Source: Oscillospiraceae bacterium (GTDB lineage Bacteria; Bacillota; Clostridia; Oscillospirales; Ruminococcaceae). From it: a stretch of DNA of 33,541 nucleotides. This document shows positions 15,953 through 24,083 of this stretch, piece by piece. Every line of letters begins with the position of its first letter. Positions within the stretch are counted from its first letter, which is position 1. The stretch lies in the NCBI GenBank assembly GCA_900765125.1, contig CAAFQL010000257.1, forward strand, positions 1 to 33,541, in the 5' to 3' direction. Under the pieces are notes generated by a model that was not told where the DNA came from, did no database searches, and worked only from the letters and a program-made list of their open reading frames with translations. A program made the translations under genes and the position numbers.

Positions 15953-17755
15953 CTATGATATAAGATTCAGAGCTGTGTCAAGAAGAGTGTCCTCTGTGAT
16001 GTTTCGGTCTATCTGTTCTAAAAGAAGCTCTGGTCTGTCTGTGATTATGTGATCTGCATTTACATTCAACATACGCCGCATTTCTCCGGTGTTGTTTACT
16101 GTCCATGCGTAGATTTCTTTACCTTGCAGGTGGGCATTGCTTACTACCTGCGTACTTATGAATGTGCTTTTTATACTGAATGCATCTGCCGCATCAAGGG
16201 TGTAAAAATTGCCTGTGGCAATACTCATGATAAGACCTGTCTTTATATTGGAATTGTATTTCTTGATCTTTTTCAGAGAATCGTAAGAAAATGAGGTAAC
16301 ACAGCATTTATTTTCCATGTCGTATTTTTCAATGAGTGAAACGACTTGTTGTTCTAAATGATCATTTTTTGAGCCTCTTTTCAGTTCGATGTTCATGAAT
16401 ATCTTTCCATCAGTGAGGATAAAAACATCTTCCAGAGACATTATACGTGCATCGCCGTACTCCTCTCCGTACCAACTTCCCACATCTATCTGAGACAATT
16501 CCTCAAATGTGAATGAAGAAACCTTTTGGTTTATGCCTGCAACTCTTTTAAGATTCAGGTCATGGATAACTACCGGAATGCCGTCTTTGGTCTGCTGAAC
16601 ATCAAGCTCTATACCATCTGCACCCTGTTCTATGGCGGCAATAAAGGCATAAGATGTGTTTTCAGGAGCTGAAAAAGAAGCTCCCCTGTGAGCAATAGTA
16701 AGAGGATGTGTATCAAGTACAAAGCGTACGGCAGCATCACCTGATGCAAGTCTGAAAATATATATTCCATCGACCCATAAAAGAGCGATTGCTGCTAAAA
16801 CTGCTGTGATCCGACTTTTTTTATTTTTGCGGTATGTCTTTACAGTTGTTTTACAGCCGATGGATTTTCTGCATGAAAGAAGCTTTTCATAGCGCACGAA
16901 CATTCCGGCGGCAAGGTATGGAACTGCACCGGCTGAGAAAATAAAAGTTACGAAAAGCAGCAAATATCTTATGATACGCAAAGGCAGACTGCCGTATGAA
17001 ACCGGTATGCCAAAATGGGAGAGCCCTCCTATGCTGAGACCTGTCAGTAATATGATAATGCCGATAAATGCAGCAAAGAATCCTAAACTCCATAAAAGCA
17101 TTTTAAGCAGTACAGAGAGGGATTTACCCGATATAAGACACTTGCTTTGCTGTCTTGCCATATGGAAGCTGCAGTGACGGCAAACATATATAGGCAGTGC
17201 AATCATCCATTTCAGATTCAGCAGCATGGATAAAAGTACTGCGGCAGAATATGCAAGTATCAGTGTGTCAGAATCACTGACTAATCTGGTTAAAATATCC
17301 GGAATGCCGAGAACTGATATGAATCCTCCGGCAACAGGAAGAGATATGGCGGGTATTAACATGATAAGATGCAGCACAAGAGTTCCTGCCCCTGCTGAGA
17401 ACATTCTTTTAAAGCCTGATACAAGCTCATAGATAAGTTCACCGAAAGTAAGTTTTCTTCCTTCGTGGGCTGCATTCATGCAGGCTATTACCCCTGTGAA
17501 ATGGAGCAGTATTTGTGAAGCTGCTATCAATACAATAAGGGCAGCCAAAGGATACGTCCATATAGAGGTCAGCAGCTTGGTAACAGTTGTATTTGTAAGA
17601 AATTTCAGTCCTGCAAGGTGTATGGCACTATCTGTAATAATGCCCACAAGGGGAACTAATACTATAAATGTCACAAGCTGAACACCTGCTTCAAATAATA
17701 TCAGTGACTTGCCGGCTTTTCTTAGAAGTTTAAAGCTTTCACGGAACAAATCCAT
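15953..17755 (-). CDS. Membrane glycerophosphodiester phosphodiesterase
   Basis: About 600 residues. The N-terminal half (to about residue 335) is a membrane domain with six to eight hydrophobic segments, as in the GDPD membrane-domain family. The C-terminal half is a GDPD TIM-barrel domain with LTIAHRGASFSAPENT (catalytic His), DGIELDVQQTKDG (metal-binding Glu and Asp) and VVIHD (second His). Such enzymes split glycerophosphodiesters and may trim glycerol-phosphate polymers such as lipoteichoic acid. GGAGG precedes the ATG at 17755 by only 2 nt; an in-frame ATG at 17770 has no ribosome-binding site, and a TTG six nt downstream of 17755 is better spaced, so the exact start is open. A 19-bp inverted repeat lies directly upstream. 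Confidence 0.9.
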   Translation of the reverse strand: MDLFRESFKLLRKAGKSLILFEAGVQLVTFIVLVPLVGIITDSAIHLAGLKFLTNTTVTKLLTSIWTYPLAALIVLIAASQILLHFTGVIACMNAAHEGRKLTFGELIYELVSGFKRMFSAGAGTLVLHLIMLIPAISLPVAGGFISVLGIPDILTRLVSDSDTLILAYSAAVLLSMLLNLKWMIALPIYVCRHCSFHMARQQSKCLISGKSLSVLLKMLLWSLGFFAAFIGIIILLTGLSIGGLSHFGIPVSYGSLPLRIIRYLLLFVTFIFSAGAVPYLAAGMFVRYEKLLSCRKSIGCKTTVKTYRKNKKSRITAVLAAIALLWVDGIYIFRLASGDAAVRFVLDTHPLTIAHRGASFSAPENTSYAFIAAIEQGADGIELDVQQTKDGIPVVIHDLNLKRVAGINQKVSSFTFEELSQIDVGSWYGEEYGDARIMSLEDVFILTDGKIFMNIELKRGSKNDHLEQQVVSLIEKYDMENKCCVTSFSYDSLKKIKKYNSNIKTGLIMSIATGNFYTLDAADAFSIKSTFISTQVVSNAHLQGKEIYAWTVNNTGEMRRMLNVNADHIITDRPELLLEQIDRNITEDTLLDTALNLIS

Positions 17756-17776
17756 AACCTCCAACTGCATATTCTA

Positions 17777-17827
17777 AGAACTTGTTCTCATAGGAGTGGT
17801 GTGTTTAATCCTATGAGAACAAGTTCT
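17777..17827. repeat. Perfect 19-bp inverted repeat before the phosphodiesterase gene
   Basis: AGAACTTGTTCTCATAGGA (17777-17795) and its exact complement (17809-17827) are separated by 13 nt. Each arm itself contains AGAAC..GTTCT, so the element holds nested symmetry. No T-run follows on either strand, so a terminator role is doubtful. It may be a regulatory site or a short mobile repeat. Confidence 0.6.
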
Positions 17828-17832
17828 AAGGA

Positions 17833-17866
17833 AACACCGCATAATTTTCAAAATATCAGCGGTGTT
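17833..17866. repeat. Hairpin after citrate synthase
   Basis: AACACCGC / GCGGTGTT with an A/T-rich loop, downstream of the citrate synthase stop. It could be a weak terminator or a processing hairpin, but lacks a clear T-run on the minus strand. Confidence 0.45.
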
Positions 17867-17888
17867 ATCTTATGTATGCCTTTCAGGA

Positions 17889-19295
17889 TCATCTGTCCTC
17901 CATAGCTGTATATGATCTTGGTTTGCTTACGGGCAGATATGCCGGACGAATTATTTTTGTAGAATTTATAAGCTCTTCCAGACGATGTGCTGACCATCCG
18001 GCTATACGTGCGACTGCAAAGAGCGGAGTATAAAGATCTGTTGGTATTCCGAGCATTTTATATACAAAGCCACTGTAAAGGTCTACATTTGCGCATACAC
18101 CCTTGTAGATCTTTCTTTTTTCTGAAATGAGCTCCTTTGCAATACGTTCTACGTCTGCATAAAGCTGGAATTCATCGTGGCAGTTCTTTTCTACTGAAAG
18201 CTTCTCTGCGAATCGCTTCAGTATTTCAGCACGTGGGTCTGAAATAGAATAGATAGCATGACCCATGCCGTAAATAAGGCCGCTTCTGTCAAAGCCTTCC
18301 TTATCAAGAAGCTTTCTGAGATACTCACGAAGAGCGTTTTCATCTTTCCAGTCGGGAACATTTTGTTTAAGATCGTCAAACATTTCCATGACCTTAAGGT
18401 TTGCTCCGCCGTGCTTCGGACCTTTAAGAGAGCCGAGAGCTGCTGCAATAGCAGAATATGTGTCTGTGCCGGAAGATGTGACTACGTGTACTGTAAAGGC
18501 TGAATTATTTCCGCCGCCGTGTTCAGCGTGAAGTACAAGTGCAAGGTCAAGGAGTCTTGCTTCCAGTTTTGTATACTGTCCGTCAGGACGAAGCAGTGTC
18601 AGGAAGTTCTCAGCAATAGTTTTTGAAGGGTCAGGTCTATTATACACCATACTTTCACCCTGACGGAAATATTGTGCTGCCTGATAGCTGTATACAGCCA
18701 TTGCCGGGAAACGAGCGATAAGCTCAAGACTCTGACGCATTACATTTTCAATAGAAGTATCATCAGGATTCGGATCCACTGCATGAAGGGAGAGAACGCA
18801 TTTTTCCATCATGCTCATGATATTGTCACTGGGCATTTTCATTATAATTCCGCTTTTAAACTTTTCCGGAAGGAACTGGTATTCAGACAGTATTCCGTGG
18901 AAGCTTTCAAGCTGTGCTTTAGTTGGCAGTTCACCTGTCAGCAGCAGATATACTATTTCTTCAAAGCCGAATCTATCCTGTTCAATAAATCCGTCTACAA
19001 GTTCTTCTATTGGAATTCCCCTGTACAAAAGCTTTCCTCTTTCCGGAATACGCACACCGTTTTCCATTCTGCTTGCAGTTACCTGACTTACTGTGGTGAG
19101 TCCTGCCACGACACCCTTGCCGTCTGCATCACGCAGACCACGCTTTACATCATACTCACTGTAAAGTTCTGTAGGTATGAGATATCGTTCTTTTGATTCA
19201 GTGGCAAGGTCTGCTGCCTTTTTGGAATTTTCCTTGTAGGTTTTTGCGATTTTGTAAATACGTTGTTTGAACATTGAATTTTCCTTATTTTCCAT
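17889..19295 (-). CDS. Citrate synthase
   Basis: 468-residue citrate synthase (possibly citrate/2-methylcitrate type) that joins acetyl-CoA and oxaloacetate, in the cytoplasm. Visible are GLTTVSQVTASR, LLYRGIPIEELV, HAEHGGGNNSAFTVHVVTSSG (active-site His), LGSLKGPKHGGAN and YGMGHAIYSISDPRAEIL (second active-site region). The N-terminal extension of roughly 50 residues makes it longer than the usual 370-430 and matches long clostridial forms. AAAGGAG lies 5 nt before ATG. In a fermentative anaerobe it probably feeds 2-oxoglutarate and glutamate synthesis through a partial cycle; no aconitase or isocitrate dehydrogenase is nearby. No clear promoter was found after the upstream terminator. Confidence 0.95.
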   Translation of the reverse strand: MENKENSMFKQRIYKIAKTYKENSKKAADLATESKERYLIPTELYSEYDVKRGLRDADGKGVVAGLTTVSQVTASRMENGVRIPERGKLLYRGIPIEELVDGFIEQDRFGFEEIVYLLLTGELPTKAQLESFHGILSEYQFLPEKFKSGIIMKMPSDNIMSMMEKCVLSLHAVDPNPDDTSIENVMRQSLELIARFPAMAVYSYQAAQYFRQGESMVYNRPDPSKTIAENFLTLLRPDGQYTKLEARLLDLALVLHAEHGGGNNSAFTVHVVTSSGTDTYSAIAAALGSLKGPKHGGANLKVMEMFDDLKQNVPDWKDENALREYLRKLLDKEGFDRSGLIYGMGHAIYSISDPRAEILKRFAEKLSVEKNCHDEFQLYADVERIAKELISEKRKIYKGVCANVDLYSGFVYKMLGIPTDLYTPLFAVARIAGWSAHRLEELINSTKIIRPAYLPVSKPRSYTAMEDR

Positions 19296-19338
19296 AAGAC
19301 TCCTTTCGGTTTATAAATATAAATTGCTTGCTATTAAA

Positions 19339-19378
19339 AACAGGTTGTCGTAGGCTTGCTGACCATTGACAACCTGTT
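19339..19378 (-). terminator. Terminator of the pspA operon
   Basis: AACAGGTTGTC / GACAACCTGTT (11-bp perfect stem), followed on the minus strand by TTTTT. It comes 21 nt after the stop of the 51-residue gene and before citrate synthase. Confidence 0.8.
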
Positions 19379-19398
19379 GAACTCTTAATTTAGCAGTC

Positions 19399-19554
19399 TT
19401 ATCCGAGACCGCATTCATCATAGTCGCTCCATCTTTCCTTGTAAGCACGTTTCTCCATTAAGTTGCATACGAAATATGCTATTGCCGACAGAGAAATAAT
19501 TGCTGCAAGCAGAAATGAAACACCTGAAAGTGCGCTTGTTTTCTTATTATTCAT
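19399..19554 (-). CDS. 51-residue single-span membrane protein coupled to PspA
   Basis: Small gene: start ATG at 19554, stop TAA at 19399. Residues 11-32 form one membrane helix (GVSFLLAAIISL then SAIAYFVCNL). The N-terminus is basic (MNNKKTSA) and the C-terminal part is charged, with RWSDYDECGLG at the end. The ATG shares one base with the TAA stop of pspA (TAATG), and GGAGG sits 9 nt upstream inside the pspA end, so translation looks coupled. A good terminator follows. I know no named family. A role as membrane partner or anchor for PspA, in the manner of PspB/PspC, is inference only. Confidence 0.75.
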   Translation of the reverse strand: MNNKKTSALSGVSFLLAAIISLSAIAYFVCNLMEKRAYKERWSDYDECGLG

Positions 19555-20258
19555 TATAAAACGCCTCCTTCTTCTGTATCTGAAATACCAGCCTGAGTGC
19601 CATTCATTTCAGCCATAAGACGCTGAAGTTCTGCATCTACCTTCATATCATTTTCAAGATTCTCAAAACTCTTCATATCATTGCTTACGCCTGCTATCTC
19701 TGTAAATGCAGCAGCCTCTGCTTCCTGTCTTTCGATTTTTTCCTCCATGCGGTTAAATTTGTCGAGGGCGGCAGACGAATCCATACCGCCTACAGACTTA
19801 GCAAGATTTTTCTGTGTCTTAGCCATTTGTGAACGTGCAATAAGCATAGACTGTCTGCTTTTTGCTTCTTCCAACTTTGATTTAAGCTCCTCCACCTGAC
19901 TGCGAATATTGTTTGTTTGATTTGTTACAGTTTCAAGCATCTGTGCAGAGGTTTCAACATCAGAATCAGCCTTTACCTTATAAGAAAGGGCTTTCTTAGC
20001 CATTTCGGTATCGCCTGCGGCAAGAGCAGCCTTTGCCTTTGATTCCCAGTTAGCAGCCGTGCGTACAGCTTGTTCATGCTGACGTTCAGCAATTCTCTGA
20101 CTTGCCATAGCCTTTCCAAGGGCTTCTGTAGCGATACGGACATCTTTTTGCAAATCAAGAATGATCTGCTTGACCATCTTCTCCGGGTCTTCCGCACGAT
20201 CTATCATATCATTGACGTTTGATTTAAAAACATCGCCGATTCTTGAAAAAATACCCAT
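19554..20258 (-). CDS. pspA: PspA/IM30 family membrane-stress protein
   Basis: 234-residue PspA/IM30 (LiaH-like) protein, an ESCRT-III-type peripheral membrane protein that assembles on damaged membranes. The amphipathic start MGIFSRIGDVFKSNVNDMID, the family pattern EDPEKMVKQIILDLQKDV, the long helical hairpin (about 25-190) and a C-terminal helix (205-225) are all seen. AGGAGG precedes ATG. It has its own consensus promoter and a leader hairpin. The usual phage-shock regulators (pspF, liaRS) are not nearby. The last gene of this short operon encodes a 51-residue membrane protein that overlaps its stop. Confidence 0.93.
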   Translation of the reverse strand: MGIFSRIGDVFKSNVNDMIDRAEDPEKMVKQIILDLQKDVRIATEALGKAMASQRIAERQHEQAVRTAANWESKAKAALAAGDTEMAKKALSYKVKADSDVETSAQMLETVTNQTNNIRSQVEELKSKLEEAKSRQSMLIARSQMAKTQKNLAKSVGGMDSSAALDKFNRMEEKIERQEAEAAAFTEIAGVSNDMKSFENLENDMKVDAELQRLMAEMNGTQAGISDTEEGGVL

Positions 20259-20286
20259 GATCGAACCTCCTGTTAAAATAAAGTTT

Positions 20287-20317
20287 CAGGACGTCTGCAT
20301 AGTATCAATACGTCCTG
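20287..20317 (-). promoter_or_regulatory. Hairpin in the pspA leader
   Basis: CAGGACGT / ACGTCCTG, an 8-bp perfect stem with a 15-nt loop, lies between the pspA promoter and its ribosome-binding site. There is no T-run. It might stabilise the message or mark a regulatory site. Confidence 0.4.
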
Positions 20318-20332
20318 TAATACATTAGATTT

Positions 20333-20361
20333 ATTATATCATAAAATACACATTGTGTCAA
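20333..20361 (-). promoter_or_regulatory. Consensus sigma-A promoter of pspA
   Basis: On the minus strand TTGACA (20356-20361), 17 bp, TATAAT (20333-20338): exact consensus, so pspA is probably made constantly or held down by a repressor rather than driven by a special sigma factor. Confidence 0.85.
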
Positions 20362-20373
20362 TTATTTGAGTTA

Positions 20374-20802
20374 TTATTTCACCGTATTTTCACCATCTGA
20401 ACTACTGCCTTCTTCATTTTCAAGTTCATCGGTAATACGTTTGATGGCGTTTGTGTTAAGATCGGTATAAAGTCTGATAGTGTTTATTACGCTCTGCATA
20501 TTTTTCATATCCTTAGCCATTTTTTCAAATAGCTGACGGTTTCTGTCCTTTTCGAGCTTCAGTTCAGCACGCAGAGTATCGTTTTCCTCTTGAAGAGCAT
20601 TTATTTCGCCCTGAAATCGTCGGCATACTGACTGAACCGCCTGCATCCGTGTTTCCATATTACGATTATAGGCATTCTGTCTTTCACCGAACTTATGTAC
20701 CAGTACCATCGAGGGACTTCTTGAAAGCTCAGTCAGCTCTTCAGAGTACGTTTCCACAATTACACGCTGGTCAAGTCGTGAACGATCATCTTTTCCTATC
20801 AT
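20374..20802 (-). CDS. Coiled-coil protein at the end of the glycan operon
   Basis: 142 residues with no signal peptide or membrane helix. The middle (about 50-110) is a heptad-like coiled coil (FQGEINALQEENDTLRAEL, KDRNRQLFEKMAKDM). The ends are polar, with an acidic Ser-rich tail (ENEEGSSSDGEN). No known catalytic motif. It overlaps the end of the reductase gene by 17 nt and has GGAGGAG about 7 nt before ATG, so it belongs to the glycan operon. It may be a scaffold or length-control factor for polymer assembly, but no function can be assigned. Confidence 0.75.
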   Translation of the reverse strand: MIGKDDRSRLDQRVIVETYSEELTELSRSPSMVLVHKFGERQNAYNRNMETRMQAVQSVCRRFQGEINALQEENDTLRAELKLEKDRNRQLFEKMAKDMKNMQSVINTIRLYTDLNTNAIKRITDELENEEGSSSDGENTVK

Positions 20803-21775
20803 TGGTTTGCTCCTCCCTTATTTTTTCAAGCTCGTACCCGAGCATTTCACTCAGCGTACGTGAAATCGGTATTTCAGGCTTCCAGCCTGTATCCCTTTGA
20901 AGTTTAGTAATATCCGCTCTTATTTCAGGAATGTCAGAGGGCCTGAGCTTTTCAGGATCAAGCTCTCTTTTTATTTCAATGCCGCTGAGATCTATTATTT
21001 TGCATAGCAGGTTTTCTATGGATATGCTTCTGCCGCTTCCCACATTATAAGTTTCACCGTCATGGCCCTTTTCAGCAAGCAAACCATAAGCCCTCACAAC
21101 ATCACGGACATCTGTAAAGTCACGCTTTGCACTGAGATTTCCTGTGCGGATAATATTATCTCTTTTGCCGGATAAAATTTCCGCAGTTTGCCTGCAAAAG
21201 TCTGCCGCTGCAAACTGCGGCAGCTGACCTTTTCCGATATGATTAAAGGCTCTTACCATAACTATATGCATTCCATAGCTTTTGGCATAGAGTCTGCCGA
21301 ACATATTCTGTGCAGCCTTTGTAACGGCGTAGGGATTTGCAGGAGTTATGGGTGTTTCTTCTGATACAAGTGACACACCCTGAGGCAGACAGCCGTACTC
21401 CTCACCTGAACCGATAAGAAGTATTCTCGGTGAGTAATCCTCTATGCTGCGCACAGCTTCAAGGAGATTCAGACAGCCCGAAATGTTTACATCTGATGTA
21501 AGGCGTGGATTTTTCCAGGAAACGGCAACAGAACTTTGAGCTGCCAAATGATATATTTCATCGGGACGTACCTCACACAGCAGTGAAGTTATTTCATCCT
21601 GTTTCAGTATATCCAGATCGCACACTTGGCAGCCGTCTATATTTATTTTTTCATGCGGTAGTTTAGTGAGAAATGTTTTCCTGTTAAGGTCATCTTTCAG
21701 GTGTTCTGCCAGAAAGCCGCCTACAAAGCCGGCTGCACCGATCACCAGTGCTTTTTTAGTATTTTCTGCTTTCAA
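20786..21775 (-). CDS. rmd: GDP-4-dehydro-6-deoxy-D-mannose reductase (Rmd-like)
   Basis: 329-residue extended short-chain dehydrogenase. The NAD(P) site is GAAGFVGGFLAEHL, followed by RPDEIYHLAAQSSVAVSW, the catalytic Tyr and Lys in NPYAVTKAAQ, and RAFNHIGKGQ. This pattern, with SWKNP after the AAQSS motif, is typical of Rmd, which reduces GDP-4-keto-6-deoxymannose to GDP-D-rhamnose. The presence of gmd and manC in the same operon supports this. A related 4-reductase or epimerase with another product cannot be excluded. It follows the GT4 gene by 18 nt. Confidence 0.85.
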   Translation of the reverse strand: MKAENTKKALVIGAAGFVGGFLAEHLKDDLNRKTFLTKLPHEKINIDGCQVCDLDILKQDEITSLLCEVRPDEIYHLAAQSSVAVSWKNPRLTSDVNISGCLNLLEAVRSIEDYSPRILLIGSGEEYGCLPQGVSLVSEETPITPANPYAVTKAAQNMFGRLYAKSYGMHIVMVRAFNHIGKGQLPQFAAADFCRQTAEILSGKRDNIIRTGNLSAKRDFTDVRDVVRAYGLLAEKGHDGETYNVGSGRSISIENLLCKIIDLSGIEIKRELDPEKLRPSDIPEIRADITKLQRDTGWKPEIPISRTLSEMLGYELEKIREEQTNDRKR

Positions 21776-21793
21776 GTGACTTTTCCGCCTTTC

Positions 21794-22915
21794 TTATTTT
21801 AAGATCTCATATATCTGATTTAAAACGTCCTGTTCAAGGAAATCCTCCCTGACACGTTTTGCAGCAGCGAGACCGTATTTTTTTCTCAGTTCCTTATCTG
21901 ACGCAAGAAGATTTATTGCTTCTGCCAGTGCATCTGGATTTTCAGGAGGGACTGTAAGACCTGTTTTTTTGTGGAGACTTACAAATGGTACTCCCGTAGG
22001 CAAAGCTGTATTTATAACAGGTTTTCCGTAAACCATAGCTTCAAGCTGTACTATGCCAAAAGCTTCGCTGTTTGCAACAGACGGCAGTACAAATATATCA
22101 CAGTCACGAAATGCTGCTTTAAGCTCTTCATCAGAAAGAACTCCGAGAAAGTGTACCTTCTGATCCATTTTGGCTGCCATGTCCCGAAGTTTATCTTCAA
22201 GAACGCCTTTGCCCACTATAAAAAGTTCACATCCGTATACCCTTTCAAAGCTTTTAAGCAGTACTTCTGCACCTTTGTAGTAGACAAGCCGTCCTGTAAA
22301 GAGTACCTTTACAGCATTTTTGTCACATAGTTTTTCCGTAAGTACGGGCTTGCATGGAGAACTTATGTATTTATCATAATTCAGACCATAGGGGATAACT
22401 CTGCATTTGTCACGAAACTGTGACAGAAAAGGTGAGCCGTCAATATGACCCTGCGTTGCTGCAATGATAATATCTGCACGTCTGAGGAATCTCATAAGCA
22501 CAGGCTTATAGAACAGCAGAAGCTTTTTTTGTTTTACAACATCGCTGTGCCATGCAAGCACGACTTTTCCCTTGAAGCCGGACAACAGGCAGGCAAGGTC
22601 ACCGAGAGGAAACGGCATATGGAAAAGTATAACATCTGCATTTTCAGCCATTTTTTTGAATATTCTGAAAAACGAAAAAGAAAGAGGACATGAAAAGTAC
22701 GTTCCCATGCTGCCTGCTCTTGTAACAGGTACACCTTCTATGACTTCATGAGAAGTTTTTTCCTTTTTATCCTGACAGACGAGTACCTGCATTTCAATAT
22801 CGGAGCGCTTGGCAAGTTCACGTCCGTATGTTCTCACAAGACTTTCAATGCCGCCTATATGCGGATAGTATGCCTTGTTTACCTGCAAAATACGCAGTTT
22901 TTTATTTTCAGCCAC
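21794..22915 (-). CDS. Glycosyltransferase family 4
   Basis: 373-residue retaining GT4 enzyme of GT-B fold, cytoplasmic face of the membrane. The N-terminal domain begins RILQVNKAYYPHIGGIES (acceptor-side Gly loop); the C-terminal domain has VLFTGRLVYYKGAEVLL and NSEAFGIVQLEAMVYGKPVI, which carries the E-x7-E nucleotide-sugar motif. The donor is likely GDP-mannose or GDP-rhamnose given the operon. The start is set at GTG 22915, with GGAGG 5 nt upstream and an 8-nt overlap with the preceding gene. The frame is open to an ATG at 22981, but that would overlap the neighbour by 74 nt and adds unconserved sequence. Confidence 0.88.
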   Translation of the reverse strand: MAENKKLRILQVNKAYYPHIGGIESLVRTYGRELAKRSDIEMQVLVCQDKKEKTSHEVIEGVPVTRAGSMGTYFSCPLSFSFFRIFKKMAENADVILFHMPFPLGDLACLLSGFKGKVVLAWHSDVVKQKKLLLFYKPVLMRFLRRADIIIAATQGHIDGSPFLSQFRDKCRVIPYGLNYDKYISSPCKPVLTEKLCDKNAVKVLFTGRLVYYKGAEVLLKSFERVYGCELFIVGKGVLEDKLRDMAAKMDQKVHFLGVLSDEELKAAFRDCDIFVLPSVANSEAFGIVQLEAMVYGKPVINTALPTGVPFVSLHKKTGLTVPPENPDALAEAINLLASDKELRKKYGLAAAKRVREDFLEQDVLNQIYEILK

Positions 22916-24059
22916 CAAGAGCCTCCTTGTATACGTTGTAGAGAATAGCGGCAGCGTTTTCCCATGAAAACAATCTTGCACGTTTTATACCTGCCGCAGA
23001 GAGCTCATGTCTGAGTTTGGAATCAAGATAGAGCTTTTCCAGGCAGTTGGTCATCTCGTCTGTATGATATGGGCTGCATATCATAGCGCAGTCATCAACA
23101 ACTTCCGGCAGAGATGCTGCATGAGTGGTAAGTACCGGTACACCGCACGCCATAGCTTCGAGGGGCGGCATTCCAAACCCCTCATATATTGACGGGAACA
23201 CAAAGCTCAGAGCACCTGACATCAGTGTACATATATGATTTTCAGGCACATATGAAACCAGCTTTACATCTGTGTCCAGATCAAGCTCTTTAATGGTATT
23301 CATAAGCTCCTGATTAAGCCAGCCTTTTCCCCCTGCAAGTACAAGGCAGGGATATTCGGACTTGCCCTTGCGGAATTCGTTGTATGCTACTGCGAGACGT
23401 CTAAGATTTTTTCGAGGTTCCAGTGTGCCGAGATATAGAAAATAATCTCTGTCTATACCTAACAAATTTTTTGTTTCATCAATGCGTACCTGATCTTCCA
23501 CAGGATGGAAACGACTTTTGTCAACGCCGCAGGGAACGACTCTGAGCTTTTTCTCCCACTGCGGAAAATATTTCACTATTTCAGTGCGTGAAAACTCAGA
23601 ATCCGTAACTATAAGATCAGCTCTTTTCATGGAACGTTTCAGACCTGTTTCTAACATATACCTTGTGCGTCCACGGACAGTCTCCGGAAAAGTTTTATAC
23701 ACCATATCATGAACAGTAACAATGGTCTTTCCGCTTACCTTAGGTGGTACGATATAATTGAAGAAATGGGTCAGATCAGCATCACTGCCGAAGAATTTAT
23801 TGTATGGCAGCGGCAGAAAATTAGATACAAGTCTGTAAAGATAACCTGAAAACATTCCCTGACGGATCTCTGCACGGGAATCCTCATACATTTTAAGTCT
23901 CTTACGTTTTTCTCCTCCGTCACCTGTAGCGAAGAACTGCATGACATACTGCTCTTCCGGGTGCAGTGCCATCAGAGCTTGTATCTGCCCTGCCTGACAA
24001 TAGCCTATGCCTGTCATTTTTTCACTGATAAGAGGCAGTGCGTCAAATGCGATTTTCAT
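22908..24059 (-). CDS. Glycosyltransferase family 4 (mannosyltransferase-like)
   Basis: 383-residue GT4 enzyme. Its C-terminal domain carries LYLGTLEPRKNLRRL and FPSIYEGFGMPPLEAMACGVPVL, signatures of the WbaZ-like mannosyl/rhamnosyl transferase group. The N-terminal domain has the DALPL...TGIGY start. AGGA lies close to the ATG (GGAGGAAAACATG). It is co-transcribed with gmd upstream (24 nt) and the second GT4 downstream. It probably adds a GDP-activated sugar to the lipid-linked glycan started by the sugar-phosphate transferase; the exact linkage is unknown. Confidence 0.88.
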   Translation of the reverse strand: MKIAFDALPLISEKMTGIGYCQAGQIQALMALHPEEQYVMQFFATGDGGEKRKRLKMYEDSRAEIRQGMFSGYLYRLVSNFLPLPYNKFFGSDADLTHFFNYIVPPKVSGKTIVTVHDMVYKTFPETVRGRTRYMLETGLKRSMKRADLIVTDSEFSRTEIVKYFPQWEKKLRVVPCGVDKSRFHPVEDQVRIDETKNLLGIDRDYFLYLGTLEPRKNLRRLAVAYNEFRKGKSEYPCLVLAGGKGWLNQELMNTIKELDLDTDVKLVSYVPENHICTLMSGALSFVFPSIYEGFGMPPLEAMACGVPVLTTHAASLPEVVDDCAMICSPYHTDEMTNCLEKLYLDSKLRHELSAAGIKRARLFSWENAAAILYNVYKEALGG

Positions 24060-24083
24060 GTTTTCCTCCGAATAATAACGTGC

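Noticed and set aside
18672..19196. 174-residue plus-strand frame
   Set aside because: It is antisense to citrate synthase, whose frame is fully conserved; composition is Cys/His/Phe-rich as expected of a shadow.
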